Shown here: piece after piece, positions 17,223 through 25,952 of the stretch
Position numbering within the stretch: the stretch's first letter is position 1
How the letters are laid out: the number at the start of each line of letters is the position of its first letter
Program-made: the position numbers and the translations under genes
The notes under the pieces: generated by a model
The model's input: the letters and a program-made list of their open reading frames with translations, nothing else
Told to the model about the DNA's origin: nothing
Database searches by the model: none
NCBI GenBank assembly: GCA_017469265.1
Contig: JAFUGS010000004.1
Span: 1 to 37,450, forward strand
DNA length: 37,450 nucleotides
Direction: 5' to 3'
Source: Clostridia bacterium
GTDB taxonomy: Bacteria > Bacillota > Clostridia > Christensenellales > Aristaeellaceae

Positions 17223-18442
17223 TTAGCCTGCCTCCTGTTTTTCCCGGCCCGCAAACCGCTGAGAAAAGCAAACATCAGATTATATCCACCGCAATCCCCA
17301 TCCACATTCAGAAGCTCCCCGGTTATGTGCAGTCCGGAACAGAGCAGCGATTCCATATTGTCCGGGCGTATGGAGGCACAGTCGGCACCGCCGGACATAA
17401 CCTGCGCGCGGTCCATTCCTTCGGGGCCAACGATCTGAATGCAGTATCCTGTCAGCGAGTCTGCCATGTTTTTTATCTGCGCTGCGGACAGTTTTTCGGC
17501 CTTCTCACCTCGCAGCGCAAGTCCCGCCTGTTTACACACCGCATAGCCTATTTTTCTGGCGCAGAGGCCTAAAAGTAGCGAAACAGGCTCCGCTTCCGGT
17601 ATCGCTTGCTGTCTGCGAATCAGTTCCTCGTAAACGGCACGTCGATCCGGAAACAGATCCGGAACCAGGTTGACCCTGCACTGCGCCTTTCCGTCGGAGG
17701 GTAAAAAGCGGGAGCACTGCATCGCGCAGATGCCGCTGATCCCTCTTTCTGTGAAGAGAAGCTCGCCTCTTTCCTCGTGAAGCAGCTTCCCGTCCCTTTC
17801 CAGAGAAATCTGACATTTCACCCTCAGACCGGCGAGGCCGCCAATAGAACGGGCATCCGTTCGCAGGGGCACGAGCGCAGGACGGGCCGGGATCATCTCA
17901 TGACCCATCTGTTTCAGCCAGGGCCAGGCGGAATTATCCCCCCCCAGCTTCGGCTGCACGGTGCCGCCGGTAGCCACAATCACCCGTCCGACGGAAACGC
18001 TCGCGCCATTTTCAGGCCGGAGCAGAAAGCCATGTTGTACCTTCTCCAAATGCTGCACAGCCGCGCCGGTTCGGATTTCAACGTTCAGCCTCTTCAGCTC
18101 CGCTTTCAGTACCTCCATCACAGTAGCGGCCATAAAGGTGCATGGATATCCGCGGCCTTCCGGGTCATAACGAAGATAAAGCCCCAGGCTGTCCCAGAAG
18201 GCGGTGAGTTCGGCAACGGGATCGCTGCCCATGACCGCTTCCGCAAAAGCAGAATCTCCTGTATACGGAGAGGGATGCAGATTCATCAGGTTGCAGCGGC
18301 CATTTCCTGTGGCCAGCAGCCGTTTCCCCACCTGCTCCATCTTCTCCAGCACAATCACGCTTTCCCCGTTACGGCCGGCGGCAATGGCTGCCGCAAGACC
18401 GGATGGACCGGCACCGATGATCCCTACATCCGCCTGCAGCAT
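17219..18442 (-). CDS. HI0933/YhiN family NAD(P)/FAD-dependent oxidoreductase
   Basis: 407 aa. The N-terminal dinucleotide-binding motif GIIGAGPSGLAAAIAAG is followed by GKRLLATGNGRCNLMN, the family hallmark, then VIVATGGTVQPKLGGD and a C-terminal GGVxxxxI-like segment that is divergent here (MSGGADCASI), ending in GYNLMFAFLSGLRAG. The ATG at 18442 is preferred because AAGGAGGGG lies five bases upstream. Members are flavoproteins of unknown reaction, and BaiN is one bile-acid-linked example. It is 25 bases downstream of the TrmN6-like gene and coupled to tetR. Confidence 0.9.
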   Translation of the reverse strand: MLQADVGIIGAGPSGLAAAIAAGRNGESVIVLEKMEQVGKRLLATGNGRCNLMNLHPSPYTGDSAFAEAVMGSDPVAELTAFWDSLGLYLRYDPEGRGYPCTFMAATVMEVLKAELKRLNVEIRTGAAVQHLEKVQHGFLLRPENGASVSVGRVIVATGGTVQPKLGGDNSAWPWLKQMGHEMIPARPALVPLRTDARSIGGLAGLRVKCQISLERDGKLLHEERGELLFTERGISGICAMQCSRFLPSDGKAQCRVNLVPDLFPDRRAVYEELIRRQQAIPEAEPVSLLLGLCARKIGYAVCKQAGLALRGEKAEKLSAAQIKNMADSLTGYCIQIVGPEGMDRAQVMSGGADCASIRPDNMESLLCSGLHITGELLNVDGDCGGYNLMFAFLSGLRAGKNRRQAK

Positions 18443-18467
18443 CTGCCCCTCCTTGCTGAACTTCGGT

Positions 18468-19217
18468 TTATTCCTGTACATGATAAATGGACTTCAGTTC
18501 GTTTGTCAAGTCGCCTTTTTCACTATGGACAATAAGCGGGGGCATGGGTTGAAGCAAAGGCCGTGCGTCTTTTACAGCTTCCAGCAGAACCAGGTTCGCG
18601 GGATGTAAAAGATCCGGATATACAAGGCGAAAATGTTTTGGTTCCAGATGGGCTTTTTTCACTTCTGTCATCAGACTGAACATCTGCGAGGCGGGGTAAA
18701 CCAGAAAAAGCCTGCCTTTTCCCCGAAGGATGCGAAATGCGGAGGTAAAAAATTGCTGCAGGGTATGCTTCTTTTGATGTCTGGCCGTCGTCAGCGAAGC
18801 AGATTGGCTCAGCATGACGGTGCCTGGCATTCCATACGGAGGATTGCAGATCACAGCATCGATGCTGCATGGAGAAATCAGCTCCGGCGCCTGCGCGATA
18901 TCTGCGCACAGGATGCTGACTCGGTGCTCCAGATGGTTCAGCCGCATGGTTCTTTTTGCCATTTCCGCCATTTCCTGCTGGATTTCTAAGCCAGTGAAGC
19001 TTTCTCCCTTTCCCCGGCCTATCAGCAGCAACGGCAGAATACCTGTACCCGTACCAAAGTCAACGACATGATCTCTGGGATGAATGCGCGCAAAATCCGC
19101 CAACAGCACCGCGTCCATGCCAAAGCGAAAGTTGTTTTTCTTCTGGATCAGTTTTAATCCGTTCAGCTGCAGATCTTCCAGTGTTTCATCCTCAAGAATT
19201 TGATTTTCTTCCATCAT
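18468..19217 (-). CDS. TrmN6-like tRNA1(Val) A37 N6-methyltransferase
   Basis: 249 aa SAM-dependent methyltransferase of the YfiC/YabB group. DFGTGTGILPLLL is the SAM-binding motif I and NPPYG is the catalytic motif IV of N6-adenine methyltransferases. The N-terminus (ETLEDLQLNGLKLIQKKNNF) resembles Bacillus YabB. Two adjacent ATG codons (19217, 19214) open the frame, and no Shine-Dalgarno is visible because the preceding bases belong to a terminator T run. Translation initiation is therefore unusual, and expression may need read-through from glgA or a promoter I cannot see. In Bacillus, yabB lies near ricT/holB; here it is separate. Confidence 0.88.
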   Translation of the reverse strand: MMEENQILEDETLEDLQLNGLKLIQKKNNFRFGMDAVLLADFARIHPRDHVVDFGTGTGILPLLLIGRGKGESFTGLEIQQEMAEMAKRTMRLNHLEHRVSILCADIAQAPELISPCSIDAVICNPPYGMPGTVMLSQSASLTTARHQKKHTLQQFFTSAFRILRGKGRLFLVYPASQMFSLMTEVKKAHLEPKHFRLVYPDLLHPANLVLLEAVKDARPLLQPMPPLIVHSEKGDLTNELKSIYHVQE

Positions 19218-19220
19218 CTT

Positions 19221-19253
19221 AAAAATGGATGTGCGGGTTGAATCCGCACATCC
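19221..19253 (-). terminator. Intrinsic terminator after glgA
   Basis: Read on the minus strand: GGATGTGCGG (19253-19244), loop ATTCAAC, CCGCACATCC (19236-19227), then ATTTTT. A perfect 10-bp stem, 30 bases after the glgA stop and three bases before the next start codon. Confidence 0.88.
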
Positions 19254-19282
19254 GGGTCTTTTGCGCTAGGTGGCAAGGCCTG

Positions 19283-20785
19283 TCAGTCTGCGGAAATCTC
19301 CACGACAACAGGATTCGGTTCTTCCTGCTTTGGCGCCTTTGGTTTCTTTTCCTCGAACAGCAGCTGATAAAGCTTCAGGTATTCCCCGGCGGAATGGGTC
19401 CAGCTGTAATCGCCCTTCATGCCCCGCAGCTGCAGGGTGCGCCAGATTTCCGGCTCGTGCTCATAGAAATGGACAGCCCGCTCAATGGTATGAAGCATGT
19501 CATGAGCATTATAATTGAAGAATGTAAAGCCGTTACCATCGCCATTTGCTTCATTGTAGCTCAGTACCGTGTCACGCAGGCCGCCGGTCTCCCGGACAAT
19601 GGGTACCGTACCATAGCGCATGGCAATCATCTGGCTCAGCCCGCATGGCTCAAACTGGCTTGGCATCAGGAACATATCCGTTCCCGCGTAAATCTGATGC
19701 GCCAGTGCATGATCCATGGTAAAGCGGGCAGCGACACGCCCCTTGTACTCACCTTCAGCCCAGCTGAACAGATTGAAATATCGTCCCTCTCCCATGCCCA
19801 GAACCACCAGCTGGACGTTCTGCCGCATAATGTCGGCAATCACATAATCTACCAGATCCAGACCCTTTTGATTGCTGAGGCGGCCTACCATTCCGATGAT
19901 AGGGATCTCCGGATCCACATTCAGACCCAGGTTTTCCTGAAGCGATTGCCTGCAGCGGGATTTCCCCGCCATGTCTTCCGGCGTATAAACCGCTGCAATA
20001 CGATGATCTGTTGCGGGATTATAATCCAGCATGTCGATCCCATTCAGCACACCAAAGAGCTCTTCCTTTCTGGCACGCAGCAGTCCATCCAGACGCTCGC
20101 CATAGTACGCAGTCTGTATTTCCTCCGCATAGGACGGGCTAACAGTCGTAATCAGATCACTGTAAACCAGGGCGGCCTTCATGAAGTTCGCGCAGCCATA
20201 GCACTCCAGCTTATCATTGGTCCACAGGCTATCGCCCAGGCCCAGCACGTCCTGAACCTCACGGATGCCAAAGATCCCCTGGTACTGCAGGTTGTGGATG
20301 GTAAAGATCGTCTTGATCTTGGTATAGAAAGGAAGATGAGCGTACTGGATTTTCAGAAGGGCAGGGATCATTCCGCTCTGCCAGTCGTGCGCATGAATCA
20401 CTTCGGGCTGGAAATCGATCAGGGGCAGCATGTTCAGGATCGCTCTGCAGAAAAAGCCGAACCGCTCATACTCATCTCCGCCCATCCCGTAGATATAGGG
20501 CCGGCCGAAATAATACTTATTGTCGATGAAATACCAGGTAACACCGTCCTTCTCCAACTTTTCGATTCCGCAGTACTGTTTCCGCCATCCCAGCTGCACC
20601 TCAAAGTCCACCACATGGGACATCTGATCCTGCCATTCCTTCGGAATCGCGCTGAAAAGCGGAATCACAACCCGGACATCATGCCCTTCCCCGGCCAGCA
20701 CCGGTGCCAGCGCGCCAACAACATCAGCGAGTCCGCCCGTTTTTACAAAGGGAACGGACTCACTGGCAGCAAAAAGAATTTTCAC
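19283..20785 (-). CDS. glgA: Glycogen synthase GlgA
   Basis: 500 aa GT5-family glucosyltransferase that extends alpha-1,4-glucan from ADP-glucose. KTGGLADV (15-22) is the ADP-glucose-binding loop. HAHDWQSGMIP, GRLSNQKGLDLV and PSQFEPCGLSQMIAMRYG (acceptor/nucleotide binding with the catalytic Glu) are all present. The C-terminus carries a short acidic/basic tail (EEKKPKAPKQEEPN) beyond the catalytic fold. The GTG at 20785 follows AGAAGGAGGTT. It is third in the glgC-glgD-glgA cluster, separated from glgD by a terminator. Confidence 0.96.
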   Translation of the reverse strand: MKILFAASESVPFVKTGGLADVVGALAPVLAGEGHDVRVVIPLFSAIPKEWQDQMSHVVDFEVQLGWRKQYCGIEKLEKDGVTWYFIDNKYYFGRPYIYGMGGDEYERFGFFCRAILNMLPLIDFQPEVIHAHDWQSGMIPALLKIQYAHLPFYTKIKTIFTIHNLQYQGIFGIREVQDVLGLGDSLWTNDKLECYGCANFMKAALVYSDLITTVSPSYAEEIQTAYYGERLDGLLRARKEELFGVLNGIDMLDYNPATDHRIAAVYTPEDMAGKSRCRQSLQENLGLNVDPEIPIIGMVGRLSNQKGLDLVDYVIADIMRQNVQLVVLGMGEGRYFNLFSWAEGEYKGRVAARFTMDHALAHQIYAGTDMFLMPSQFEPCGLSQMIAMRYGTVPIVRETGGLRDTVLSYNEANGDGNGFTFFNYNAHDMLHTIERAVHFYEHEPEIWRTLQLRGMKGDYSWTHSAGEYLKLYQLLFEEKKPKAPKQEEPNPVVVEISAD

Positions 20786-20810
20786 GCCTGATAACCTCCT
20801 TCTGTTTGAT

Positions 20811-20847
20811 CATGAAAAAGAAGCGGCCGCCAAAACACGGCGGCCGC
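20811..20847 (-). terminator. Intrinsic terminator between glgD and glgA
   Basis: Minus strand: GCGGCCGCC (20847-20839), loop GTGTTTT, GGCGGCCGC (20831-20823), then TTCTTTTTC. A very GC-rich perfect 9-bp stem, 10 bases after the glgD stop. It should reduce glgA transcription relative to glgC and glgD unless read through. Confidence 0.85.
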
Positions 20848-20856
20848 AGCGTTTCG

Positions 20857-21978
20857 TCAGATAACTACATTTTTTCCGATTACGATGGGATAGGCATCTG
20901 GACCAATCAGCTTGGCATTCCGCTTGATGACGGACTGCTTATCCAGAATGCAGTTTTCAATATAGGCCCCGGACTGCACTTGGCCATCCTGCATGATGAT
21001 ACAGTTTTTCACGTGCGCATCAGGCGCGACACGAACGCCCCGGAAGAGGACGCTGTTTTCCACCGTTCCCTCAATCTGGCATCCGTCCGCCAGCAGTGAA
21101 TTGACAACACTGGCATGATTGCCATAATAGGTGGGCATCTCATCGCGCACCTTGGTGTAGACCGGCAGTTCATCCCGGAAGATTCCCTTCCGTTTTTCCG
21201 GATCCAGAATATCCATATTGAACTTGAAGAAGCTCTGCACGGAGTCAATCCGCCAGCATTCTCCCTTGTATTCATAGGCGTTAACCTTATACTGCCCCTC
21301 CCGAACCATCTTCATGAGCAGATCCCGATCCAGATCATGCAGACCATGGGCCACCGCTTTATCGACCAGATTCAGCAGCAGCTCCCGCTTAATGACCAGC
21401 AGCTTCATATAGGCATTTTCATAGGTGGGATTGGTAGGCTGGATTTCCATATCGATGACATTTCCAGCCTCATCCAGGTTCAGGTAGGTTCCCAGCTCAT
21501 TCCGCCGCATTCTCGGATCACGGGTATACACAAGCGTAATGCTGGCACCAGTATCCTGATGGAAGCGCAGAACTTCTTCCAGACGGGCGTTATAAATAAT
21601 GTCGCTGCCGCTCATAACCAGCGTTTCCTGCTTGCTGCGGGCCAGATAATTGGTATTGGAACGGATGCCGTCCAGCAGGCCGGTGTAAACACCGACATTT
21701 TCCCTTGTCAGGAAAGGCGGAAGAATATGCAGGCCTTCGTTTTTGCCATGCAGATCCCATTCCTTGCCGGATCCCAGATGATCCATCAGGCTGTGGTAGT
21801 TCTTCTGCATGATGACTCCGACATTCTTGATGCCGGCATTTACCATGCTGGAAACCTGGAAGTCAATCACCCGGAACCGGGCGGCCACAGGCAGCGCTGC
21901 GATGGCGCGCAGCATGGTCAGCTCCCGCAGACGGGTATCATTTTCGCCGGTATAGATAATTCCCATGACATTTTTCAT
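20857..21978 (-). CDS. glgD: Glucose-1-phosphate adenylyltransferase regulatory subunit GlgD
   Basis: 373 aa. Paralogue of GlgC in which the catalytic nucleotide loop GGxGxRL is degenerate (YTGENDTRLREL near residue 9), the usual GlgD pattern. The rest of the ADP-glucose pyrophosphorylase fold is retained: LPVAARFRVIDF, VMSGSDIIYN, and a C-terminal left-handed beta-helix (KNCIIMQDGQVQSGAYIENC). GlgD associates with GlgC to raise its activity. AAGGAAAGGACG precedes the ATG. It lies 36 bases downstream of glgC. Confidence 0.95.
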   Translation of the reverse strand: MKNVMGIIYTGENDTRLRELTMLRAIAALPVAARFRVIDFQVSSMVNAGIKNVGVIMQKNYHSLMDHLGSGKEWDLHGKNEGLHILPPFLTRENVGVYTGLLDGIRSNTNYLARSKQETLVMSGSDIIYNARLEEVLRFHQDTGASITLVYTRDPRMRRNELGTYLNLDEAGNVIDMEIQPTNPTYENAYMKLLVIKRELLLNLVDKAVAHGLHDLDRDLLMKMVREGQYKVNAYEYKGECWRIDSVQSFFKFNMDILDPEKRKGIFRDELPVYTKVRDEMPTYYGNHASVVNSLLADGCQIEGTVENSVLFRGVRVAPDAHVKNCIIMQDGQVQSGAYIENCILDKQSVIKRNAKLIGPDAYPIVIGKNVVI

Positions 21979-22014
21979 GTTCGGTTACGTCCTTTCCTTT
22001 GTAATGCTGCGTCC

Positions 22015-23199
22015 TCAGAAGCTCGTGTCCTGATCCACCTGGACACCCGCCGCTACGCTTACACCGGCAGGGAGGGTTACACCATGACCAATGACAGCGA
22101 TGTTGCCTGTTTCCTCACCGACGATGGCGCCAGCACCGATCACCGCGTTTTCCGCCACGATGGTCCGGCGTACCACAGCGCCGCGTTTAATCACGCTGCC
22201 GGGCATAATCACGCTGTCCTGTACATTTGCGCCTTCCTCCACAGTGACGCCGGCAAAAATGATGCTGTGATGAACATTGCCATAGATTTCACTGCCCTCT
22301 GTCACCAGCGAATCGGTCACACTGGCTCCTTTAGCTACATAGTGCGGCGGGAATCCGGGATTCTTCGCAAAAATCCGCCAGCTCTTGTCATGTAGGTTAA
22401 TGGGCGCGGGATCCATCAGCAGATCCATATTCGCTTCCCACAGGCTCTCGATGGTGCCGACATCCTTCCAATAGCCGTCAAAATTGTAGGCAAACATGCG
22501 CTGCTGATCGTCTAGCATGTTCGGAATGATGTTTTTGCCGAAGTCATTTGAGCTCTTCTTGTTGGCCTCATCATCGATGAGATATTTGCGCAGCTTCTCC
22601 CAGGTAAAGATGTACACGCCCATGGAAGCTTTGTTGCTCTTCGGATTCTTCGGCTTTTCCTCAAACTCGACGATCCGGTTATCCGCGTCTGTATTCATAA
22701 TACCGAAGCGAGGGGCTTCTTCCCACGGAACGGGGCGAACCGCAATGGTCGCATCCGCGTCATTGCGGATGTGATCATTCAGCATGGCGTTGTAATCCAT
22801 TTTGTAGATATGATCCCCGCTGAGAATCAGCACATAGTCCGGGTGATACTCTTCAATGAAGGCCATGTTCTGATAAATCGCGTTAGCCGTGCCTCTGTAC
22901 CATTCGCTGCCTTTTACCGTCTGATACGGCGGCAGAACGAACACGCCGCCATTGGAGATATCCAGATCCCATGGTGCGCCGCTGCCGATGTAGGAATTCA
23001 GTTCCAGCGGCTGATACTGGGTCAGCACGCCTACGGTGTCAATCCCGCTGTTCGTGCAGTTGCTCAGAGGGAAATCAATAATCCGGTACTTTCCGCCATA
23101 GGGAACCGCGGGCTTCGCGACATTCTTGGTCAGGATCCCCAGCCGGCTTCCCTGACCGCCGGCCAAAAGCATTGCAACACAGGTCTTTTTCCTTAACAC
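22015..23199 (-). CDS. glgC: Glucose-1-phosphate adenylyltransferase GlgC
   Basis: 394 aa from GTG at 23199. It makes ADP-glucose from ATP and glucose-1-phosphate, the committed step of glycogen synthesis. Catalytic features: [35 protein letters not shown], split here as AGGQGSRLG (13-21) and [19 protein letters not shown], then [11 protein letters not shown] and a C-terminal beta-helix. An upstream in-frame GTG (23211) overlaps the AAGGAG site itself, so the second GTG, which gives an N-terminus like Bacillus GlgC, is preferred. It is the first gene of the glg cluster. Confidence 0.95.
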   Translation of the reverse strand: MLRKKTCVAMLLAGGQGSRLGILTKNVAKPAVPYGGKYRIIDFPLSNCTNSGIDTVGVLTQYQPLELNSYIGSGAPWDLDISNGGVFVLPPYQTVKGSEWYRGTANAIYQNMAFIEEYHPDYVLILSGDHIYKMDYNAMLNDHIRNDADATIAVRPVPWEEAPRFGIMNTDADNRIVEFEEKPKNPKSNKASMGVYIFTWEKLRKYLIDDEANKKSSNDFGKNIIPNMLDDQQRMFAYNFDGYWKDVGTIESLWEANMDLLMDPAPINLHDKSWRIFAKNPGFPPHYVAKGASVTDSLVTEGSEIYGNVHHSIIFAGVTVEEGANVQDSVIMPGSVIKRGAVVRRTIVAENAVIGAGAIVGEETGNIAVIGHGVTLPAGVSVAAGVQVDQDTSF

Positions 23200-23293
23200 A
23201 GAATCACACACTCCTTATATGAATTCTTCCCATGCAGTTGGTACTGGCTGTTGACAATAGAGGTGGCGGCAACAAACCTGTACATCTGGGAGT

Positions 23294-23323
23294 ATTTTAC
23301 CCGTTTTTAACCATGTTCGTCAA
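23294..23323 (-). promoter_or_regulatory. Candidate promoter of glgC
   Basis: Minus strand: TTGACG (23323-23318), 18-base spacer, TAAAAT (23299-23294). It leaves a leader of about 90 bases before the glgC start, with no recognisable riboswitch. Confidence 0.5.
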
Positions 23324-23372
23324 GCGATATTTGCTTCTTTTTGAAGATTTGTGGAAAAAAGTTTTACGGTCG

Positions 23373-23401
23373 TTGTCTGTTTTGTCCCGAATGTATATAA
23401 T
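23373..23401 (+). promoter_or_regulatory. Promoter of the citramalate synthase gene
   Basis: TTGTCT (23373-23378), 17-base spacer, TATAAT (23396-23401), about 50 bases before the start codon. The 230-base interval between glgC and cimA is otherwise A/T-rich promoter sequence without a gene. Confidence 0.65.
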
Positions 23402-23451
23402 ATAAGAAGGTCTATTTGTTTTTATCATCTGTCAGGAGGTTCGTTCCACCG

Positions 23452-25041
23452 ATGATTCAGATTTCCGACACAACGCTCCGGGACGGCGCGCAGGCCGAAG
23501 GGATTTCCTTTTCCCTGGACGACAAACTGCAAATGGTTCGGGAGATGGATGATCTTGGGGTCCTGTGGATTGAAGCGGGAAATCCCGGCGCAAATCCGCT
23601 GGATGCCTCGTTTTTTCAGGCGATGGCCAAGCAGCCGCCGCTACGCTTCGCACATCTGGCCGCCTTTGGTTCCACCTGTCATCCAGGCTGTCCGGCGGAG
23701 GAAGATTCCGCGCTCCGCGTCCTGAGCAGCTGTCAGGCGGATTTGAAAACCATTTTCGGAAAAAGTGCTCTCCGGCACGTTCTCCAGGTGCTCCGCTGTG
23801 ACCCTGCCGAAAATCTGCGGATGATTCAGGATTCCATCTCCTTTCTGCGAAAGGAAGGCAATCGTGTATGGTTTGACGCGGAACACTTTTTTGATGGCTG
23901 GCGGGAGAACGCGGATTACACGTTCTCCACGCTGCTGGCCGCGGAAAAGGCCGGGGCGGAGCGCATCATTCTCTGCGATACCAATGGCGGTTCTCTTCCG
24001 GATCAGATTTCTGAGGCAGTCCGCCAGCTTCGGGAGCGGCTGAATATCCCACTGGGCATCCACTGTCATAATGACTGCGGTCTGGCTGCAGCCAATTCGC
24101 TCGCTGCGCTGAACGCCGGATGTGGTCTTGTTCAGGGAACGCTCTGCGGTATTGGGGAGCGATGTGGCAACGCGGATCTGTGCACGCTGATCCCACTCAT
24201 CAGCCTGAAGCTCGGACTTCCCTGTCTGCCGGAAGGGCATTTATCCCGGCTGACCCATGTATCCCGGGTCGCCTCTGAAATCATGAACATCGCGCCGAAC
24301 GAAAGTGCGCCTTTTGTTGGCGATTCCGCTTTCGCGCACAAGGGCGGCATGCATATCGACGCAATCCTGAAAGACCATACTACTTATGAACAGGTTGACC
24401 CGGAAACCGTGGGCAATCAGCGTCGTTTTCTCCTGTCCGATCAGAGCGGCCGGGCCGGGATCTATGCTCGGCTGGGTCGGTTCCTTCCGGACCTGAACCG
24501 GGACAGCCCCGAAATCGCTTCTGTTGTCAAACGCCTGAAGGAAATGGAGGCCGACGGGTATACCTACGAAAACGCGGACGCGTCCTTTGAACTGCTGGCG
24601 CTGGATACATTGGGCCGGCGCCCCGGTTTCTTCCACGTGATGGATTATCATGTGCTCAGCCAGCAGGAGCACGGTGGAAAGGACGCGCAGGCATATCTGA
24701 AGATCGAAGTCAATGGCCGGGAGGGAATCAACGCCGCGGAAGGGGACGGCCCTGTCAATGCGCTGGATCTGGCGTTGCGAAAAACCCTTGCCCAGTTTTA
24801 TCCCAGCATCAGCAACATGCGTCTGAAAGACTTTAAGGTTCGCGTGATCAATTCTCACGGCACCGCCTCCCGGGTTCGTGTCGGAATTGAAAGCACCGAC
24901 GGTATCCATCTCTGGAAAACCGTCGGTGTTCATGAAAACATCATCCAGGCATCCCTCAAGGCGTTGATTGACTCGGTGGATTATATGCTGACCCGTTATG
25001 TTTCCGAAAGGGAAATCCAGGCGGCATCTGTGATTGAATAA
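23452..25041 (+). CDS. cimA: Citramalate synthase CimA
   Basis: 529 aa. It condenses acetyl-CoA with pyruvate to (R)-citramalate, a threonine-independent entry to isoleucine. DTTLRDGAQAEGISFS (6-21) is the CimA form of the DRE-TIM motif; leucine-pathway LeuA normally reads DTTLRDGEQ. HCHNDCGLA carries the metal-binding HxH, and AHKGGMHIDA is also present. The C-terminal LeuA-dimer allosteric domain (AAEGDGPVNALDLALRK, KVRVINSHGTASRVRVGIESTDG) is intact. The ATG at 23452 follows CAGGAGGT by 11 bases. It is a single-gene unit; no leuB/leuCD neighbours are in the window. Confidence 0.92.
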   Translation: MIQISDTTLRDGAQAEGISFSLDDKLQMVREMDDLGVLWIEAGNPGANPLDASFFQAMAKQPPLRFAHLAAFGSTCHPGCPAEEDSALRVLSSCQADLKTIFGKSALRHVLQVLRCDPAENLRMIQDSISFLRKEGNRVWFDAEHFFDGWRENADYTFSTLLAAEKAGAERIILCDTNGGSLPDQISEAVRQLRERLNIPLGIHCHNDCGLAAANSLAALNAGCGLVQGTLCGIGERCGNADLCTLIPLISLKLGLPCLPEGHLSRLTHVSRVASEIMNIAPNESAPFVGDSAFAHKGGMHIDAILKDHTTYEQVDPETVGNQRRFLLSDQSGRAGIYARLGRFLPDLNRDSPEIASVVKRLKEMEADGYTYENADASFELLALDTLGRRPGFFHVMDYHVLSQQEHGGKDAQAYLKIEVNGREGINAAEGDGPVNALDLALRKTLAQFYPSISNMRLKDFKVRVINSHGTASRVRVGIESTDGIHLWKTVGVHENIIQASLKALIDSVDYMLTRYVSEREIQAASVIE

Positions 25042-25083
25042 GAAACTGCCCGCTGCTTCCCGACGTGGTTCTGCACCGCGGGA

Positions 25084-25812
25084 TTACTTTTCGTTCCCCG
25101 GATCCTCCAGGTATTTTTCAAGTTTTCGTTTTACCCGCTGCAGGGCATTGTCAATGGATTTGACATGCCGCCCAAGGGATTCTGCAATCTCCTGATAGCT
25201 TTTTCCGTCCAGATATGCGTTCAGAACCTCCTGCTCAAGCCCGGAAAGGACTTCCTTAATCTTATCATTGATATTGATCAGATCCTCGCGGTTTATGATA
25301 ATCTCTTCCGGATTGGAAACACGTCCTTCCATGATGACATCCATCAGTGTACGATCGCTTTCTTCATCATACAGGGGCTTGTTCAGGCTGATGTAGCTAT
25401 TCAGCGGAATATGCTTTTGACGAGTTGCCGTTTTGATGGCGGTAATGATCTGTCGGGTAACACACAGCTCCGCGAAGGCCCGAAAGGAACTGAGTTTTTC
25501 AGGCCGATAATCGCGAATGGCCTTGTAAAGGCCGATCATCCCCTCCTGCACAATATCCTCATGATCCGCGCCAATCAGGAAATAGCTTCTTGCTCTGGAA
25601 CGAACAAAATTCTTATATTTATCAAGCAGGTACTCTTCTGCCAGGGCATTGCCTTCATGACAAAGCTCCACGACCGTTTCATCGCTGAGACCGCTGAAAC
25701 GGAGCATCAGATCCTCCTGAGACTCCTCCGCCGTGTCTTCAGCCGGTTCCCCCTGGAACACGGTGTCAGCTTCCTGAGCTGGCTGTTCACTCCAATCCTG
25801 TTCGTCGATCAT
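25084..25812 (-). CDS. sigH: RNA polymerase sigma-H family factor
   Basis: 242 aa from ATG 25812, where AGAGGCGAAAGACA gives a usable ribosome-binding site; an in-frame ATG at 25866 would add 18 residues. The N-terminal 40 residues are acidic and low-complexity, an extension relative to typical SigH. Region 2 (YKNFVRSRARSYFL, DIVQEGMIGLYKAIRDY) and region 4 (YQEIAESLGRHVKSIDNALQRVKRKL) are clear. SigH drives transition-state, competence and early sporulation genes in Bacillus. It is the distal gene of the mrnC-thyX-rlmB-sigH set, a conserved clostridial order. Confidence 0.93.
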   Translation of the reverse strand: MIDEQDWSEQPAQEADTVFQGEPAEDTAEESQEDLMLRFSGLSDETVVELCHEGNALAEEYLLDKYKNFVRSRARSYFLIGADHEDIVQEGMIGLYKAIRDYRPEKLSSFRAFAELCVTRQIITAIKTATRQKHIPLNSYISLNKPLYDEESDRTLMDVIMEGRVSNPEEIIINREDLININDKIKEVLSGLEQEVLNAYLDGKSYQEIAESLGRHVKSIDNALQRVKRKLEKYLEDPGNEK

Positions 25813-25952
25813 TGTCTTTCGCCTCTTTAAGAAAGTTTCCGCCCTACTTTTCTTTGGCGATTTCATCGTAAGATGGCCATGAAAAAACGGCCAGAAGGAA
25901 CGTGGAACGCGGAAACCTCACCGAGCTGTTTCCTTCCCCTGTGCGATGCATC

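Noticed and set aside
19229-20791. 520-codon plus-strand open frame opposite glgA
   Set aside because: glgA on the minus strand has all catalytic motifs and a good start; the antisense frame has none.
23452-25041. 2-isopropylmalate synthase (LeuA)
   Set aside because: The DRE-TIM motif reads DGAQAEG rather than DGEQ, and the C-terminal segments fit CimA better.
25050-25081. Possible terminator between cimA and sigH (CCCGC and GCGGG)
   Set aside because: The arms are short, the loop exceeds 20 bases and no T run follows on either strand.
25873-25895. TGGCC/GGCCA inverted repeat upstream of sigH
   Set aside because: A five-base stem with an A-rich loop and no clear promoter context; too weak to call an operator.
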